Assembly: GCF_003721565.1 (NCBI RefSeq)
Contig: NZ_RJJE01000002.1
Location: forward strand, 310,001 to 374,000
Source of the DNA: Rufibacter immobilis
Lineage (GTDB): Bacteria; Bacteroidota; Bacteroidia; Cytophagales; Hymenobacteraceae
Length of the DNA stretch: 64,000 bases
Reading direction: 5' to 3'
Each line of letters begins with the position of its first letter. The stretch's first letter is position 1. Below are positions 48,154-57,232 of this stretch, one piece after another. A program made the translations under genes and the position numbers. The notes under the pieces were generated by a model. It saw only the letters and a program-made list of their open reading frames with translations, had not been told where the DNA came from and searched no databases.

Positions 48154-50568
48154 TTATTGGCCCTGCTTCACGTCATTGTTGTCAATGGATTTCTTTTGGC
48201 GCGCGGCTTTTTTGGCATCGGCTTGGCCAAACTTGTAGTCAAACGTGACCCGCGCCGACCTGTTGTAATTGCGGTTCTCCAGGGTTTGGGTGAAGGCGGG
48301 AGTTCTGGTCTCATATCCAAACCGCATCGTTTTGGTGAAAATATTGTCGGCGGCCAGGCTTACGCTGCCCTTTTTGTCAAACAGTTCTTTTTTAACGGCC
48401 AGGCTGAAGTAGTTCCACCCGTAGCTTTTGCCCTGCAACGTCACGTTGGAAGAACTGGTGCTCCCGAAGAACTGCGCACTGATGCCTTTGCCAAACTCAT
48501 AGCCCGTGTTGAGGCTGATGAAATACTGCCAGCCGCTGTTCTGGGCAAACGGGCTCTGGAAGCGGCTGTGCTGCACGTGCATGCTGCCGTTAATGCTCCA
48601 GGCTGCCACCGGCTTGGTGGAACCGGACAGACTGAGGCCGTAGCCCTGCGCCTTCCCGGCGTTGCCATAGGTGGTGAAAGCAATGTCTTCTTCCAGGCGT
48701 ATGAGGGGCTGAATGGCGTTATTGGTCTGGTTCAGAAACACCGAGGCATTGACCGAGCTGGTCTTGAAAAAGGTGCTGTAGCCCAGTTCATAGGTATGCG
48801 TGAGTTCAGGGCTAAGGGCTGGGTTGCCGTAAGTGACGTTCTTGGGGTCGCGGGTGTCACGGTAAGGGTTCAGGTAGAAAATGTACGGCCGCTGAATGCG
48901 CTGCGTGTAACTCACCTTAACCGTATGGTCTTTCTTAAACGTTCTGGACACGTAGAGCGAAGGAACCAGCCGCCCGTACTGGTTTTTCAGGCGGGTGGTG
49001 TTGCTGGTGAAATCACCGGAGATGAAGGTGTGCTCATAGCGGGCCCCTGCCCGGTAGGTGTAGTTTTTGAGCAGCGGACCGCCATATGTGACATACCCGG
49101 CCATTACGTTCTGGTCATAGTGGAGCAGGTTCTGCCCGGGCGCGGTACGGTTTTCCAGCGGAAAAGTGATGTCATAGAGCGCATTGCTTTCCGCGCGGCG
49201 GAGAATGGTTTTCAGGCCCGCCTCCAGGGAAGTTTTGCCGGCGAACGCTTGGGTGTAGTCTAGCTGGAGGGTAATTTCCTGATTGAAGTTGTCATTGGTG
49301 TTACGCTGCACATAATACAGCTGCTCCTGCGTGTTCTGGCGGTCCTGGTCAATGCGGTTGTCAATGTCTGACTGGCTCCACTGGGCCAGAAACGTAAGCT
49401 CCTGCTGCGGCTTGAAGATGTGCGTGTAGTCAAAATTCAGGTCGGTGCCCAGGGGTCTGAACTGGAAGTGGTTCTGGCTGTAGATGGTTTGGTACAGGCC
49501 CGGTGCCGGTGACGTGGTCACCTGGTCCATGCGGCCCTGGTACTTGCCCAGGTTCAGTTTGAAGCCCGCTGAGAACAGGTTAAGCGAGTCCAGTTCATAG
49601 TCCAGCCCCAGTTGCGCGTTGGCCCCACCACCGAAGATTTTTCCCCTGGCCGTTTGGTTGGTCAGCGCCTCGCCCTCCTGGCGGCGCATCAGAGACTTCC
49701 GCCGCACGTAATATTTGAACCCGTTGAGCCCGGCATTTACGCCCAGTTTCCCTTTTCGCACGTTCAGGTTCCCGAAGCCGTTGCTGCCCACCGTACCCAG
49801 AGTAATTCCTACGCTGCCGCTGGTGCCCTGCAAACTGTTCTTTTTGGTGATGATGTTGATGACCCCGCCCGTACCCTCGGCGTCATATTTGGCCGGCGGA
49901 TTGGTCATGACCTCCACGCTCTTGATGTTGTCTGCCGGAATCTGTTTCAGGGCATCTGCCAGGCTGGAGGCCATGATGTTAGAGGTTTTGCCGTTGATAA
50001 GTACCCGTACATTGGCAGAGCCGCGCAACTGCACATTCCCTTCTGGGTCTACTGCCAAGGAGGGCACTTTCTTGAGTACATCTGCCGCGTTGCCGCCCGC
50101 ATTGGTAATGTCTTGCTCGGCGTTGTACACCAGCCGGTCGCCTTTGTCTTCAATGAGCGGTTTCTGCCCCACCACCGTCACTTCCTGCAATTTGTTTGCC
50201 GCGGAGTGAAGCTGTATGGTGCCGGCGTCTGCGTCTGGGGTTTGGGCCGTGATACTAATGTCCTGTACCGTTTTAGCGGCATAGCCAATGAAGCTGAACG
50301 TGAGCGTGTACACCCCTGGCCCCACCTTTGAAAAAGAGAATTGCCCTTTGTCATTGGTGAGCGTGCCATCAAGCGCCTGGGAGCTGTTCTTCAGGTGCAA
50401 CGCCACGGTGGCATAGGCTACCGGTTTTCCTGAAAGCGAGTCTAGCACCAGGCCCGTTATTTTTCCTGCGCCCTGCGCCGAGGCGGAAATTGTCTGCGCC
50501 CGCCCGGCAGGAGCCACCGAAAGGAAAAGGCATAGCAGTCCCAGTAAAAAGAGGTATCTTTTTTTCAT
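48154..50568 (-). CDS. TonB-dependent-receptor-like outer-membrane beta-barrel protein
   Basis: The 804-residue protein has a signal peptide (residues 1-25), a carboxypeptidase-regulatory-like domain (about 30-120, ITGLVLDSLSGKPVAYATV), a plug domain (about 125-220, NVRVLINGKTSNIMASS, and VEVMTNPPAKYDAEGTGG) and a beta-barrel of the OMP_b-brl_3 type. The tail after the barrel is short and Lys-rich. Such proteins resemble TonB receptors but usually have no identified ligand. It is at the 3' end of the sigma-factor gene group. Confidence 0.85.
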   Translation of the reverse strand: MKKRYLFLLGLLCLFLSVAPAGRAQTISASAQGAGKITGLVLDSLSGKPVAYATVALHLKNSSQALDGTLTNDKGQFSFSKVGPGVYTLTFSFIGYAAKTVQDISITAQTPDADAGTIQLHSAANKLQEVTVVGQKPLIEDKGDRLVYNAEQDITNAGGNAADVLKKVPSLAVDPEGNVQLRGSANVRVLINGKTSNIMASSLADALKQIPADNIKSVEVMTNPPAKYDAEGTGGVINIITKKNSLQGTSGSVGITLGTVGSNGFGNLNVRKGKLGVNAGLNGFKYYVRRKSLMRRQEGEALTNQTARGKIFGGGANAQLGLDYELDSLNLFSAGFKLNLGKYQGRMDQVTTSPAPGLYQTIYSQNHFQFRPLGTDLNFDYTHIFKPQQELTFLAQWSQSDIDNRIDQDRQNTQEQLYYVQRNTNDNFNQEITLQLDYTQAFAGKTSLEAGLKTILRRAESNALYDITFPLENRTAPGQNLLHYDQNVMAGYVTYGGPLLKNYTYRAGARYEHTFISGDFTSNTTRLKNQYGRLVPSLYVSRTFKKDHTVKVSYTQRIQRPYIFYLNPYRDTRDPKNVTYGNPALSPELTHTYELGYSTFFKTSSVNASVFLNQTNNAIQPLIRLEEDIAFTTYGNAGKAQGYGLSLSGSTKPVAAWSINGSMHVQHSRFQSPFAQNSGWQYFISLNTGYEFGKGISAQFFGSTSSSNVTLQGKSYGWNYFSLAVKKELFDKKGSVSLAADNIFTKTMRFGYETRTPAFTQTLENRNYNRSARVTFDYKFGQADAKKAARQKKSIDNNDVKQGQ

Positions 50569-50633
50569 GAGGGGAAAAGAATATGATTTTTAGACGAAAG
50601 GGTGACGGTGACGGATTGCCTTTGGGAGGCGAT

Positions 50634-50673
50634 GGCGTTTAGGGCTTGTTTTTAGAAAAACAGGCGCTAAACA
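50634..50673. repeat. P element copy 24
   Basis: GCGTTTAGGGCTTGTTTTTA and AAAAACAGGCGCTAAAC. It lies between the OM barrel gene and copy 25. Confidence 0.65.
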
Positions 50674-50756
50674 GGGGCTGCTGAGAATCCCCTTCCCAGG
50701 GGGAAATTTGGGTAAAGGAAACGTAAGGGGAGCGGCAGGCGGTCTGGGGTAGGTTT

Positions 50757-50796
50757 CCGTTTAGGGGCTATTTTTGGGAAAAGAGCCCCTAAACGG
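50757..50796 (-). terminator. P element copy 25
   Basis: CCGTTTAGGGGCTATTTTTG and AAAAGAGCCCCTAAACGG. It ends 2 bp from the stop codon of the DUF4097 gene at 50799. Confidence 0.75.
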
Positions 50797-50798
50797 GC

Positions 50799-51518
50799 TT
50801 ACTTTTTCCGGCGGAAGTACACGTCATTGCTGATGGATTCCAGCCTCACCACCGGGCCGCCCTCCTTTAGTTTCCCGTTGAGGTCATAGCCCACTAGGGG
50901 AGCCTCGGGGCGCTGCTCGTGGAGGGCAATCTCCAGGTCTGAGTACACTTCGCCGGTGATGGTTTTGAGCTGCACGGCGGCGCCTTGCTGGGTGGGCCAG
51001 TCTATGTCTACAAACCCGCTGATAGACTTAGCTTGGATGGGGCCGGTAAGACCGCGGGCCTCTACGTCTCCGGTAATGGTTTCCAGGGTCACGTTGGCGT
51101 GGCGGGGCAGGAAAATCTCATAGTCAATCCTGGTACAGGCAAAGCTGGTGGCCCTGCCCGTTTTGGTGTTGTAATTCCCGAAGTTGCTGCGGTAGCCGTC
51201 TGGGCAGTTGATGCTGTCACTCTCCACGTCTTTGAACAGTTCCTGCCTCAGGTCTGCCAAGACGTTCAGCTGGTCTTTGGCGTCCTCAAAACGTAAGACA
51301 AATGCCTCGTTCAGCTTGCCGCCGTTTATTTCATAGCAGACTTTCACCAAGGCCTCGTTTTTATCCCAGGCGGTGAGTTTGACGTCATTGGCAAACGGGA
51401 GGTTCAGGTTCACTTTCTTGGAGGCAGGCAGGGCGAAGGTCTTCTCCACCACTTTTTTTTGGGCATGCGCGGCCAGGGAGCCCCACAGCAGCAGGGCGGC
51501 CATCAATAAATTTCTCAT
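50799..51518 (-). CDS. DUF4097-like periplasmic beta-solenoid protein (second copy)
   Basis: The 239-residue protein has a signal peptide (residues 1-19) and short repeated strands characteristic of the DUF4097/DUF2807 solenoid (VTLETITGDVEARGLTGP, SISGFVDIDWP, ITGEVYSDLEIAL, LESISNDVYFRRKK). It shares the end motif with its upstream paralogue (ISxDxxxRKKK). Position between that paralogue and the OM barrel suggests one envelope system controlled by the sigma factor. Function unknown. Confidence 0.82.
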   Translation of the reverse strand: MRNLLMAALLLWGSLAAHAQKKVVEKTFALPASKKVNLNLPFANDVKLTAWDKNEALVKVCYEINGGKLNEAFVLRFEDAKDQLNVLADLRQELFKDVESDSINCPDGYRSNFGNYNTKTGRATSFACTRIDYEIFLPRHANVTLETITGDVEARGLTGPIQAKSISGFVDIDWPTQQGAAVQLKTITGEVYSDLEIALHEQRPEAPLVGYDLNGKLKEGGPVVRLESISNDVYFRRKK

Positions 51519-51654
51519 AAGAATAGTATTTTTGGGTGATTAGAAGGCGGGGATGGAAGGGTGTTTCCTAGTAGGAACGGAAGGCAAGGGTACGGGCGGT
51601 AGAAACGGTTCCCGTAGGCCCTGTTGCCTCCATTCCTGTGGGGATTATCTTGAA

Positions 51655-52494
51655 TTACTTTTTCTTTCGGATGAAGATGTCGCTGGAGATGCTTTGCACG
51701 CTCATTTCTACGCCGCCGCCGTTGGTTTTGCCGTCAATGTTGCCGCCGCCGCCAATCAGGTTCATGTTGTTCTCCTTGCCTTCTTGCTTTAAGTCCATGT
51801 TAAAATCTGTATAGACTTCGCCCTGCAGGGATTTGAGCTTGAAGTTGGCTTTGGTGTTGGCGGGCAAGGTGATGTCTATCTCACCCGCCACCGATGAAAG
51901 CGCACTGGGCTTGCTCTGGGCCAGCGAAGAGAAAACCACTTTGAGCATACCGGCCGTGGTATTGGCCACCACCGGGCCAGAGACGTTGGTGAAGGTGGCC
52001 TCAGCGTTGTTCAGCCGGGCTTCAATCTCCCCGTCCAGGTCAGAAATGCGCAGGTCGCCGCCCGTCCAGTTGGTTTCTTTGTACAGAATAGAGGCGTTTC
52101 TGGGTACCCTGATGGTGTACTTGGCATCACTCCTGGAGGCTTTGGCAATGGTCAGGATATCGCCTTTTTTCTCAACGGAGAGTCCCAGGCTGGTATTGTC
52201 TTCCATTTGGTTGTAGAGGGGCTTGAGGCCTTCGGCGCGTTGGGGCGGGGCGTTGTACTCCCGGGTTTCAATAATGACCTCGTCACTATTGTGGCCAATT
52301 ATTTCCACATCGCTGTTGAACATGGAGAGCTGCACCTGTTTCTCTTTGCCGTTGCCCAGCTTGATTTTATAGTTCCTGACGTTGTTTGCGGCGGTGGTGG
52401 ATGCTTTCTGTTGGCCGCCCCCGTGGGAAGTTTGTGCAAAGGAAGTCCCGGTTAGCAGGAGGCAAGCCCATGCCAGTGTAATTGCTTTTTTCAT
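51655..52494 (-). CDS. DUF4097-like periplasmic beta-solenoid protein (first copy)
   Basis: The 279-residue protein has a signal peptide (residues 1-20) and the same solenoid pattern (DLRISDLDGEIEARLNNAEA, then LSSVAGEIDITLP, LKSLQGEVYTDFNMDL and SISSDIFIRKKK). It is the paralogue of the 239-residue protein downstream, with which it shares the C-terminal SIS.D...R.KK. It starts 30 bp after the HEAT-repeat gene, so it belongs to the sigma-factor unit. Confidence 0.82.
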   Translation of the reverse strand: MKKAITLAWACLLLTGTSFAQTSHGGGQQKASTTAANNVRNYKIKLGNGKEKQVQLSMFNSDVEIIGHNSDEVIIETREYNAPPQRAEGLKPLYNQMEDNTSLGLSVEKKGDILTIAKASRSDAKYTIRVPRNASILYKETNWTGGDLRISDLDGEIEARLNNAEATFTNVSGPVVANTTAGMLKVVFSSLAQSKPSALSSVAGEIDITLPANTKANFKLKSLQGEVYTDFNMDLKQEGKENNMNLIGGGGNIDGKTNGGGVEMSVQSISSDIFIRKKK

Positions 52495-52524
52495 GGTGTG
52501 AGAAGATATGAGGTTGAGGCAGGT

Positions 52525-53457
52525 TTAAATAAGGGTGCCCAGTCCCTCTTGTGCTTTCAGTTTTATGATAGGTAATAAATTGTCACGGGTAGATAAGTCC
52601 TGCAGGTGCGGCACGGCGTTTTTCTCTTTCAGGCTAATCACAATCTCAATGAGCGTGAGCTGCATCATAGGATCTGTCTGGGTGCCCAGCGCCTGAATGA
52701 AGGCCTTGCGCACCTCTGGCCGGTCTTTGAACCGGTAAAGCGCCTCACACGCGGCCAGCCGCACGTTCACGTTGTTGTCCTGGTTCATGGTTTTCACCAG
52801 CTGCCTAATCACTTTTTTGCTTTCCTGGGGCGTGAGGCCCTCTGTCTCCAGTTCCTGACGTACCATTTGCAGCCGGTCGCTGGCAGAGGCGTGGGCCACA
52901 GTGGCGCTCGCCAGCACCGTGATGGTTTTCCGCCGTGGCGAAGAGGAAATCTCTTTCTCTGACTCCGGTGCTGCTGTCTGAGCGGGCAGTGGGTCTGTTT
53001 CCGTTGCGGCCAGGGCCGAAGTTTCTGGGGCCGGAGTGATTTCCGTTACCAATGGTGCTGCCTGGGTTTGGGGTTGCTCCTGTACCGCCGCCACTTTATT
53101 GGGGGCAGAATCTTGCCTGAAGTAATTGCCCGCCCAGAACGCCACCAATAGCAAACTGATGCTGGCCGCCATCTGCCAGGCGTACTGCTGGAAGAAAGTC
53201 TTCTCCTTCGGCGCAGCCGGTGAGGCGGTCATCTGCGGCTGCCCAATCTTCTCAAACAGCCAGTCATCTGCCAAAAATTTGTCCAGCTCTACTTCCTGCT
53301 CCTGCGCATAGTATTCAAACTGAATAGCATGGGCTTTGAGATGGTCTGGCAACAGTTTGGTCTGCTGGAAGAAGTCTTTAAGCTGGTTTTCCTCCTCTAA
53401 AGAAGTCTCGCCGTTGTAGTATTTCTCCAGAAGAGTTTCTATCTGTTTAAAGGGCAT
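52525..53457 (-). CDS. Membrane-anchored HEAT-repeat protein, probable anti-sigma factor
   Basis: The 310-residue protein has an acidic helical N-terminal part (residues 1-80, LLEKYYNGETSLEEENQLKDFF, the usual anti-sigma-like segment in this phylum), one membrane helix (about 93-110), a Pro/Ala/Glu-rich linker and a C-terminal HEAT-repeat region (about 210-310, VNVRLAACEALYRFK). Its gene overlaps the ECF sigma gene by 11 bp. The coupling and topology strongly suggest it holds the sigma factor at the membrane; the HEAT part would lie in the periplasm and could sense the signal. Confidence 0.75.
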   Translation of the reverse strand: MPFKQIETLLEKYYNGETSLEEENQLKDFFQQTKLLPDHLKAHAIQFEYYAQEQEVELDKFLADDWLFEKIGQPQMTASPAAPKEKTFFQQYAWQMAASISLLLVAFWAGNYFRQDSAPNKVAAVQEQPQTQAAPLVTEITPAPETSALAATETDPLPAQTAAPESEKEISSSPRRKTITVLASATVAHASASDRLQMVRQELETEGLTPQESKKVIRQLVKTMNQDNNVNVRLAACEALYRFKDRPEVRKAFIQALGTQTDPMMQLTLIEIVISLKEKNAVPHLQDLSTRDNLLPIIKLKAQEGLGTLI

Positions 53458-53956
53458 AGTTTTCCATCTTTAAAAGTCCGTCTCGCACGCTTTTCCTGGC
53501 TCTGGACAGGGTTACCCGTATGGCGTTCACGTTCATGCCGGTAACCTGTTCCACCTCTTCATAAGAATAGCCTTCCACATCACGCAGGTGCAGGATTAAC
53601 TGCTGCTGCTCCGGTAGTTCCTTTACCAGTTCCTGCACTTTGTGCACCTGGTCTGCGAGTTCATAGCGCTGGTAGGGCGTCTGCTCGCCGGAATTCAGTT
53701 CCATGTCAGTCACGTCTACCATCTGCTTGTTCTTCTTGGCCTTCAGTTTGTCCAGGCACAGGTTCTTGGTGATGCTCATGGCAAACGCCTCAATGCTGGC
53801 GTAAGCGTGGAGCTTGTGCTTGTTGGTCCAGAGTTTCAGGAACACGTCCTGCAAAATATCCTCAGCCTCCTCCTTGTTCTGGAGCATGAACAGCGCCAGC
53901 CGGTAAAGCTTCTGCTTGCTGGGGAGTACCTTGGTTTTAAACTCTTGTAAGTCCAT
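53447..53956 (-). CDS. ECF-family RNA polymerase sigma factor
   Basis: The 169-residue protein has sigma region 2 (LFMLQNKEEAEDILQDVFLKLW, then AFAMSITKNLCLDKLKAKK) and region 4 (HLRDVEGYSYEEVEQVTGMN and VRVTLSRARKSVRDGL-type helix-turn-helix). The gene heads a group with the HEAT protein, two DUF4097 proteins and the OM barrel, its likely regulon. The stop overlaps the next gene by 11 bp. Confidence 0.92.
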   Translation of the reverse strand: MDLQEFKTKVLPSKQKLYRLALFMLQNKEEAEDILQDVFLKLWTNKHKLHAYASIEAFAMSITKNLCLDKLKAKKNKQMVDVTDMELNSGEQTPYQRYELADQVHKVQELVKELPEQQQLILHLRDVEGYSYEEVEQVTGMNVNAIRVTLSRARKSVRDGLLKMENYAL

Positions 53957-53993
53957 TCATTTACAGAGACGACCGTACCCGGAAGTCATTACA
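53957..53993 (-). promoter_or_regulatory. Possible autoregulated ECF promoter
   Basis: Directly upstream of the start the minus strand reads TGTAATGACTTCCGGGTACG then GTCGTCTCTG. This TGTAA...CGGTCGTCT pattern recurs ahead of ECF genes in Cytophagales, from memory, and looks like a -35/-10 pair. Not verified. Confidence 0.35.
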
Positions 53994-54142
53994 GCATTTC
54001 TCAGATTTTTTTGCAGATACTTTGAGAATGCCCGCTAAAGAGGCAGGAACAACGTTTTTTTGAGTCAAAGAATAATAAAGAGGACAAGTAAGGAGACTTT
54101 TTTCGGGGGCCCGCCCGCCCACCGAAGGGAAGATTGGCAGAT

Positions 54143-54182
54143 GCGTTTAGGGGCTGTTTTCCCAAAAACAGCTCCTAAACGG
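54143..54182. repeat. P element copy 26
   Basis: GCGTTTAGGGGCTGTTTTCC and AAAAACAGCTCCTAAACGG. It lies in the 346-bp gap (53957-54302) between the membrane protein gene and the sigma gene; that gap holds two P copies and no gene. Confidence 0.7.
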
Positions 54183-54263
54183 AACGGGGGTTTGCAGTTA
54201 CGCAACGCACCCAATGGCACAGACGCCCGCTAATTTCGCAGCGGCAAAGAAGTTTTTAACTAA

Positions 54264-54303
54264 GCATTTAGGGGCTCTTTTTCCAGAAACAGCCCCTAAA
54301 CGC
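54264..54303 (-). terminator. P element copy 27, touching a stop codon
   Basis: GCATTTAGGGGCTCTTTTTC and AGAAACAGCCCCTAAACGC. Its last base is the G of the TAG stop of the gene at 54303-54635. Confidence 0.75.
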
Positions 54304-54635
54304 TACCGCAGCGCTTTCCGGAAGAAGAACCCAGACAGGGCGCTTATCCCGCCCACGGTGCCGCCAATCAGGACGGTGGCGGCCATGAGGAGCCAGGGAG
54401 AATGAATGGTGAGCAGCGCCGCCACGCGGGAACTTAGGAGTCCGTCGGTGACCAGGTGCCAGAACAATGCGGCGCCCAGCCAGCTCAACGCAATAGCCCC
54501 GAACCCAGCCAGAAAGGCCTGACCGCCCCGGTGCGCGCGCAGGAACGCCACTCCAAAACATACCACGGCAATGCTCCACCACGGCAGAAAAAACTGGGCT
54601 AAAAGGCTGAGAAGGAGAATGAGGAGGAAGAGCAT
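54303..54635 (-). CDS. Small multi-pass membrane protein, unknown
   Basis: The 110-residue protein is almost entirely hydrophobic, with about four membrane helices (residues 1-30, 38-62, 78-103). It ends in FFFRKALR. No family is recognised with certainty. Its start lies 2 bp beyond the stop of the penicillin acylase gene, so the two are co-transcribed. Confidence 0.7.
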   Translation of the reverse strand: MLFLLILLLSLLAQFFLPWWSIAVVCFGVAFLRAHRGGQAFLAGFGAIALSWLGAALFWHLVTDGLLSSRVAALLTIHSPWLLMAATVLIGGTVGGISALSGFFFRKALR

Positions 54636-54637
54636 GG

Positions 54638-57049
54638 CTAGTCTTTGGTTAAGGTCCAGTGAACGGAAGTGGCGGCAGGCTGGTCCTGCACCGATTTCAG
54701 AAACAACATGCGGTGCAGTTTCCCGGCCTGCCAGTCATGCAACAAGTTGTCATAGAACTTGCTGCCGGGGTTGCCGCTCTGTCCGCCGGGGTACACTCCC
54801 CAGGCCTGCACCTGCGGCCCCATCTGCACCACCATGCGCCACGAGGGGCCATGGCTGCCGCTGAGGGCATTGATGGAATTGGCACTGCCCCCGGCAAACA
54901 GTTTCTGCCCGAAGCCCGGCAACTGCGCCATGTGGTTGATACTGGAATTCTTGGCGTGGCCCCACTGCCATTGTTCGGGCTGGCCGGTGCTCAGGCTGTC
55001 GGCTACCTGCCGGAAGGTAGTGTTCGCCAGCAGGGCCAGCGTCTCTTTCTGCGGAGTGGTCATGTCATCATACCAGCGGGCATTGGGTTCCTGCAAGATC
55101 ATCTGCACCAGGCGGTCGCGGGCAGGGGCTTTGAGCGTAGCCGGCGGGAAATCATCGGCCCAGATGGCGCGGGCCAGTTGTTGCCACCATTCTTCAAAGA
55201 CCGAGGGCGCTACACTTTGGGCGTTAAACTGGTAGTTCCACGTGGACAGGAGTTGGTAAGCCTTCTTCTGGTTTGTTGAAAGCGTGTTCTGGTCAATGAG
55301 CCGCAGCAGCGTGGGCAGCACGTTTTTGGGTACATAGCTGTAGTTGTCTGTCTGCAACACCCTGAAACTGTCTGGCGTGGCCTGGGTCATAGCAGATAGC
55401 CGCTCATTGATGCGGGCACTGCGCTCATAGCCGGCAAAGCTGGAGCCCAAGTAATACGGGTAATCTTGAGGGCTCACCGGAGTCTGGTTCGCGGAGCTCA
55501 CGAAGCCCCGGGCAGGGTTGAATACCTGGGGCACCTGGTCCATGGGTACCCAGCCGTGCCAGTCATGGGCGGGGTTGGTGCCGTCCAGCAGGAACTTGCC
55601 CTGGCCCGGCCATTTGAGCGGGTAAAGCCCGTTAGACACAATGCTAATATTCCGAGCATCGGCGTAGACGAAATTGAAGGCTGGCGCGGCCCAGGTGGTC
55701 AAGGCTTGCCTGAACTGCTGGTAGTTGGAGGCCCGGTTCACCAGGTACAGGGCTTTGAGTTCGTTCTGGTTGTCATGGGCGGTCCAGCGGAGGGCGTGGC
55801 CGGTGGGGGTGCTGGTCTTTTTGAACGCTTTTTCATGCGGCAGGTAGGCCACCGGGCCGTGATGCGTGTACAGCACCGTGTCCAGCACGGTTTTTCCGCC
55901 TTTCACCTTGATTGCCTCCACCTCGCGGCGCACGGGTTTCCACTGGTTGTGGTGCCAGTACTCCTGCCGCTTCTGGTCTCTGAATCTGATTTCGTACCAG
56001 TCCAGCACATCGGCGCCTACGTTGGTCATGCCCCAGGCAATCTGCTCGTTGAAGCCAATGCCCACGCCCGGCGCGCCCGGAATGATTACTCCGTAGGCAT
56101 TGATGCCCGGAGCGTGCAGCTGTACCACGTGCCAGATAGACGGTAAACTGAGCCCCAGGTGCGGATCTGAAGCCAGCAGCGGGTACCCGTTGGCCGTGCG
56201 GGAACCCGAGACTGCCCAGTTATTGCTGCCCAGGTTCTCGGGCTTCTGCCGCTCCAGGGTATGGAAAGCCAGCCCGGCTACGAACTCCTGGGGAGTGGGA
56301 GGCACCGGCAACGGCGTAAAATCAAGGGGCGTGCCCACCGGAACAATAGGTTCCTCTCTGAACGGGTAATCGGGGAAAAGATCATTGACTACTTGGGCGC
56401 CGTATTTGCGCAGGTTGTTGGTCATGCGCAGGTCATCTGAGCTCCCGGTCATGTCATAGGCCAGCATCTTGAGCAGCAGCGCTATCTTAAGTGGAGTCCA
56501 GGGTTCAGGGGCGTAGTGCAGCAGTTTGTACTCAAACGGATACTCCCCCGCTGGAAGCTGCCGGATGTACGCATTCACGCCTGCGGTATAGGCTTCCAGC
56601 ACGGCCTGGCTCTCCGGATCGGCCATCATTTTAGCCAGAGACTTCCGCGCCGAGGTCATCATGCCCATGCGGCGTTGGTAGCGGTCCATTTCCAGGGCAC
56701 GGTCGCCAATAATCTCAGACAGCCTTCCGGCGGCGGCGTGCGTCATGAACTCCATTTGCCAGAGACGGTCTTTGGCCGTGAGGTACCCTTGGGCGAAATA
56801 CAGGTCATGGTTGTTCTGCGCGAAGACGTGGGGCACCCGCAGAGAATCAAACCTCACCTGAACCGGAGCCCGCAATCCTGCCAGCGAAAGCTCCTGCGAA
56901 CTGAAATCATCGTCTGACCCGCTCCGCCAGAACCCTTCATAAGGGCTTAGGAAAGGTCCCAGGGCCGGAACAATGCCGTAGGTGCGGTTAAGGGCGTAGA
57001 CCAGTAGAACAGTGAGCAGCGTGGCAAGCAGGGCTTTTACCCATTTCAT
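54638..57049 (-). CDS. Penicillin acylase family Ntn hydrolase
   Basis: The 803-residue precursor has an N-terminal helix or signal (residues 1-22), an A-chain region with AQGYLTAKDRLWQMEFM, a spacer, and the autoproteolytic site GSNNWAVSGSRT, where Ser275 becomes the N-terminal nucleophile of the B chain. Asn and Arg residues of the family follow (LLASDPHLGL). Family members hydrolyse N-acyl bonds in beta-lactams, acyl-homoserine lactones or related amides in the periplasm. The natural substrate here is unknown; quorum-signal or antibiotic breakdown are options. Confidence 0.88.
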   Translation of the reverse strand: MKWVKALLATLLTVLLVYALNRTYGIVPALGPFLSPYEGFWRSGSDDDFSSQELSLAGLRAPVQVRFDSLRVPHVFAQNNHDLYFAQGYLTAKDRLWQMEFMTHAAAGRLSEIIGDRALEMDRYQRRMGMMTSARKSLAKMMADPESQAVLEAYTAGVNAYIRQLPAGEYPFEYKLLHYAPEPWTPLKIALLLKMLAYDMTGSSDDLRMTNNLRKYGAQVVNDLFPDYPFREEPIVPVGTPLDFTPLPVPPTPQEFVAGLAFHTLERQKPENLGSNNWAVSGSRTANGYPLLASDPHLGLSLPSIWHVVQLHAPGINAYGVIIPGAPGVGIGFNEQIAWGMTNVGADVLDWYEIRFRDQKRQEYWHHNQWKPVRREVEAIKVKGGKTVLDTVLYTHHGPVAYLPHEKAFKKTSTPTGHALRWTAHDNQNELKALYLVNRASNYQQFRQALTTWAAPAFNFVYADARNISIVSNGLYPLKWPGQGKFLLDGTNPAHDWHGWVPMDQVPQVFNPARGFVSSANQTPVSPQDYPYYLGSSFAGYERSARINERLSAMTQATPDSFRVLQTDNYSYVPKNVLPTLLRLIDQNTLSTNQKKAYQLLSTWNYQFNAQSVAPSVFEEWWQQLARAIWADDFPPATLKAPARDRLVQMILQEPNARWYDDMTTPQKETLALLANTTFRQVADSLSTGQPEQWQWGHAKNSSINHMAQLPGFGQKLFAGGSANSINALSGSHGPSWRMVVQMGPQVQAWGVYPGGQSGNPGSKFYDNLLHDWQAGKLHRMLFLKSVQDQPAATSVHWTLTKD

Positions 57050-57122
57050 GGCGGCGGGGTCAGGAGGGTGGAAACTGCTTGAAAGATAGTTGGTTCTCTA
57101 TGGAAAGGCAAGTGGCGCAAAT

Positions 57123-57166
57123 TTGCGTTTAGGGGCTCTTTTTCTAAAAACGGCCCCTAAACGCAA
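57123..57166. repeat. P element copy 28
   Basis: TTGCGTTTAGGGGCTCTTTT and AAAACGGCCCCTAAACGCAA around a short loop. It lies downstream of the Spy-like gene, beyond a separate classical terminator. Confidence 0.75.
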
Positions 57167-57183
57167 GGTTCCGGGGCCGGCAT

Positions 57184-57210
57184 AAAAAAAGCCGAGGCAT
57201 TTGCCTCGGC
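57184..57210 (-). terminator. Strong intrinsic terminator of the Spy/CpxP-like gene
   Basis: GCCGAGGCA and TGCCTCGGC form a 9-bp stem with a two-base loop. On the minus strand it is followed by TTTTTTT. It lies 22 bp past the stop codon. Confidence 0.88.
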
Positions 57211-57232
57211 TTCCATGGTATTAAAAGCTAGT

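Noticed and set aside
47971-49263. 430-residue ORF on the plus strand across the OM barrel gene
   Set aside because: It spans intergenic repeats and lies antisense to a clear TonB-receptor-like protein.
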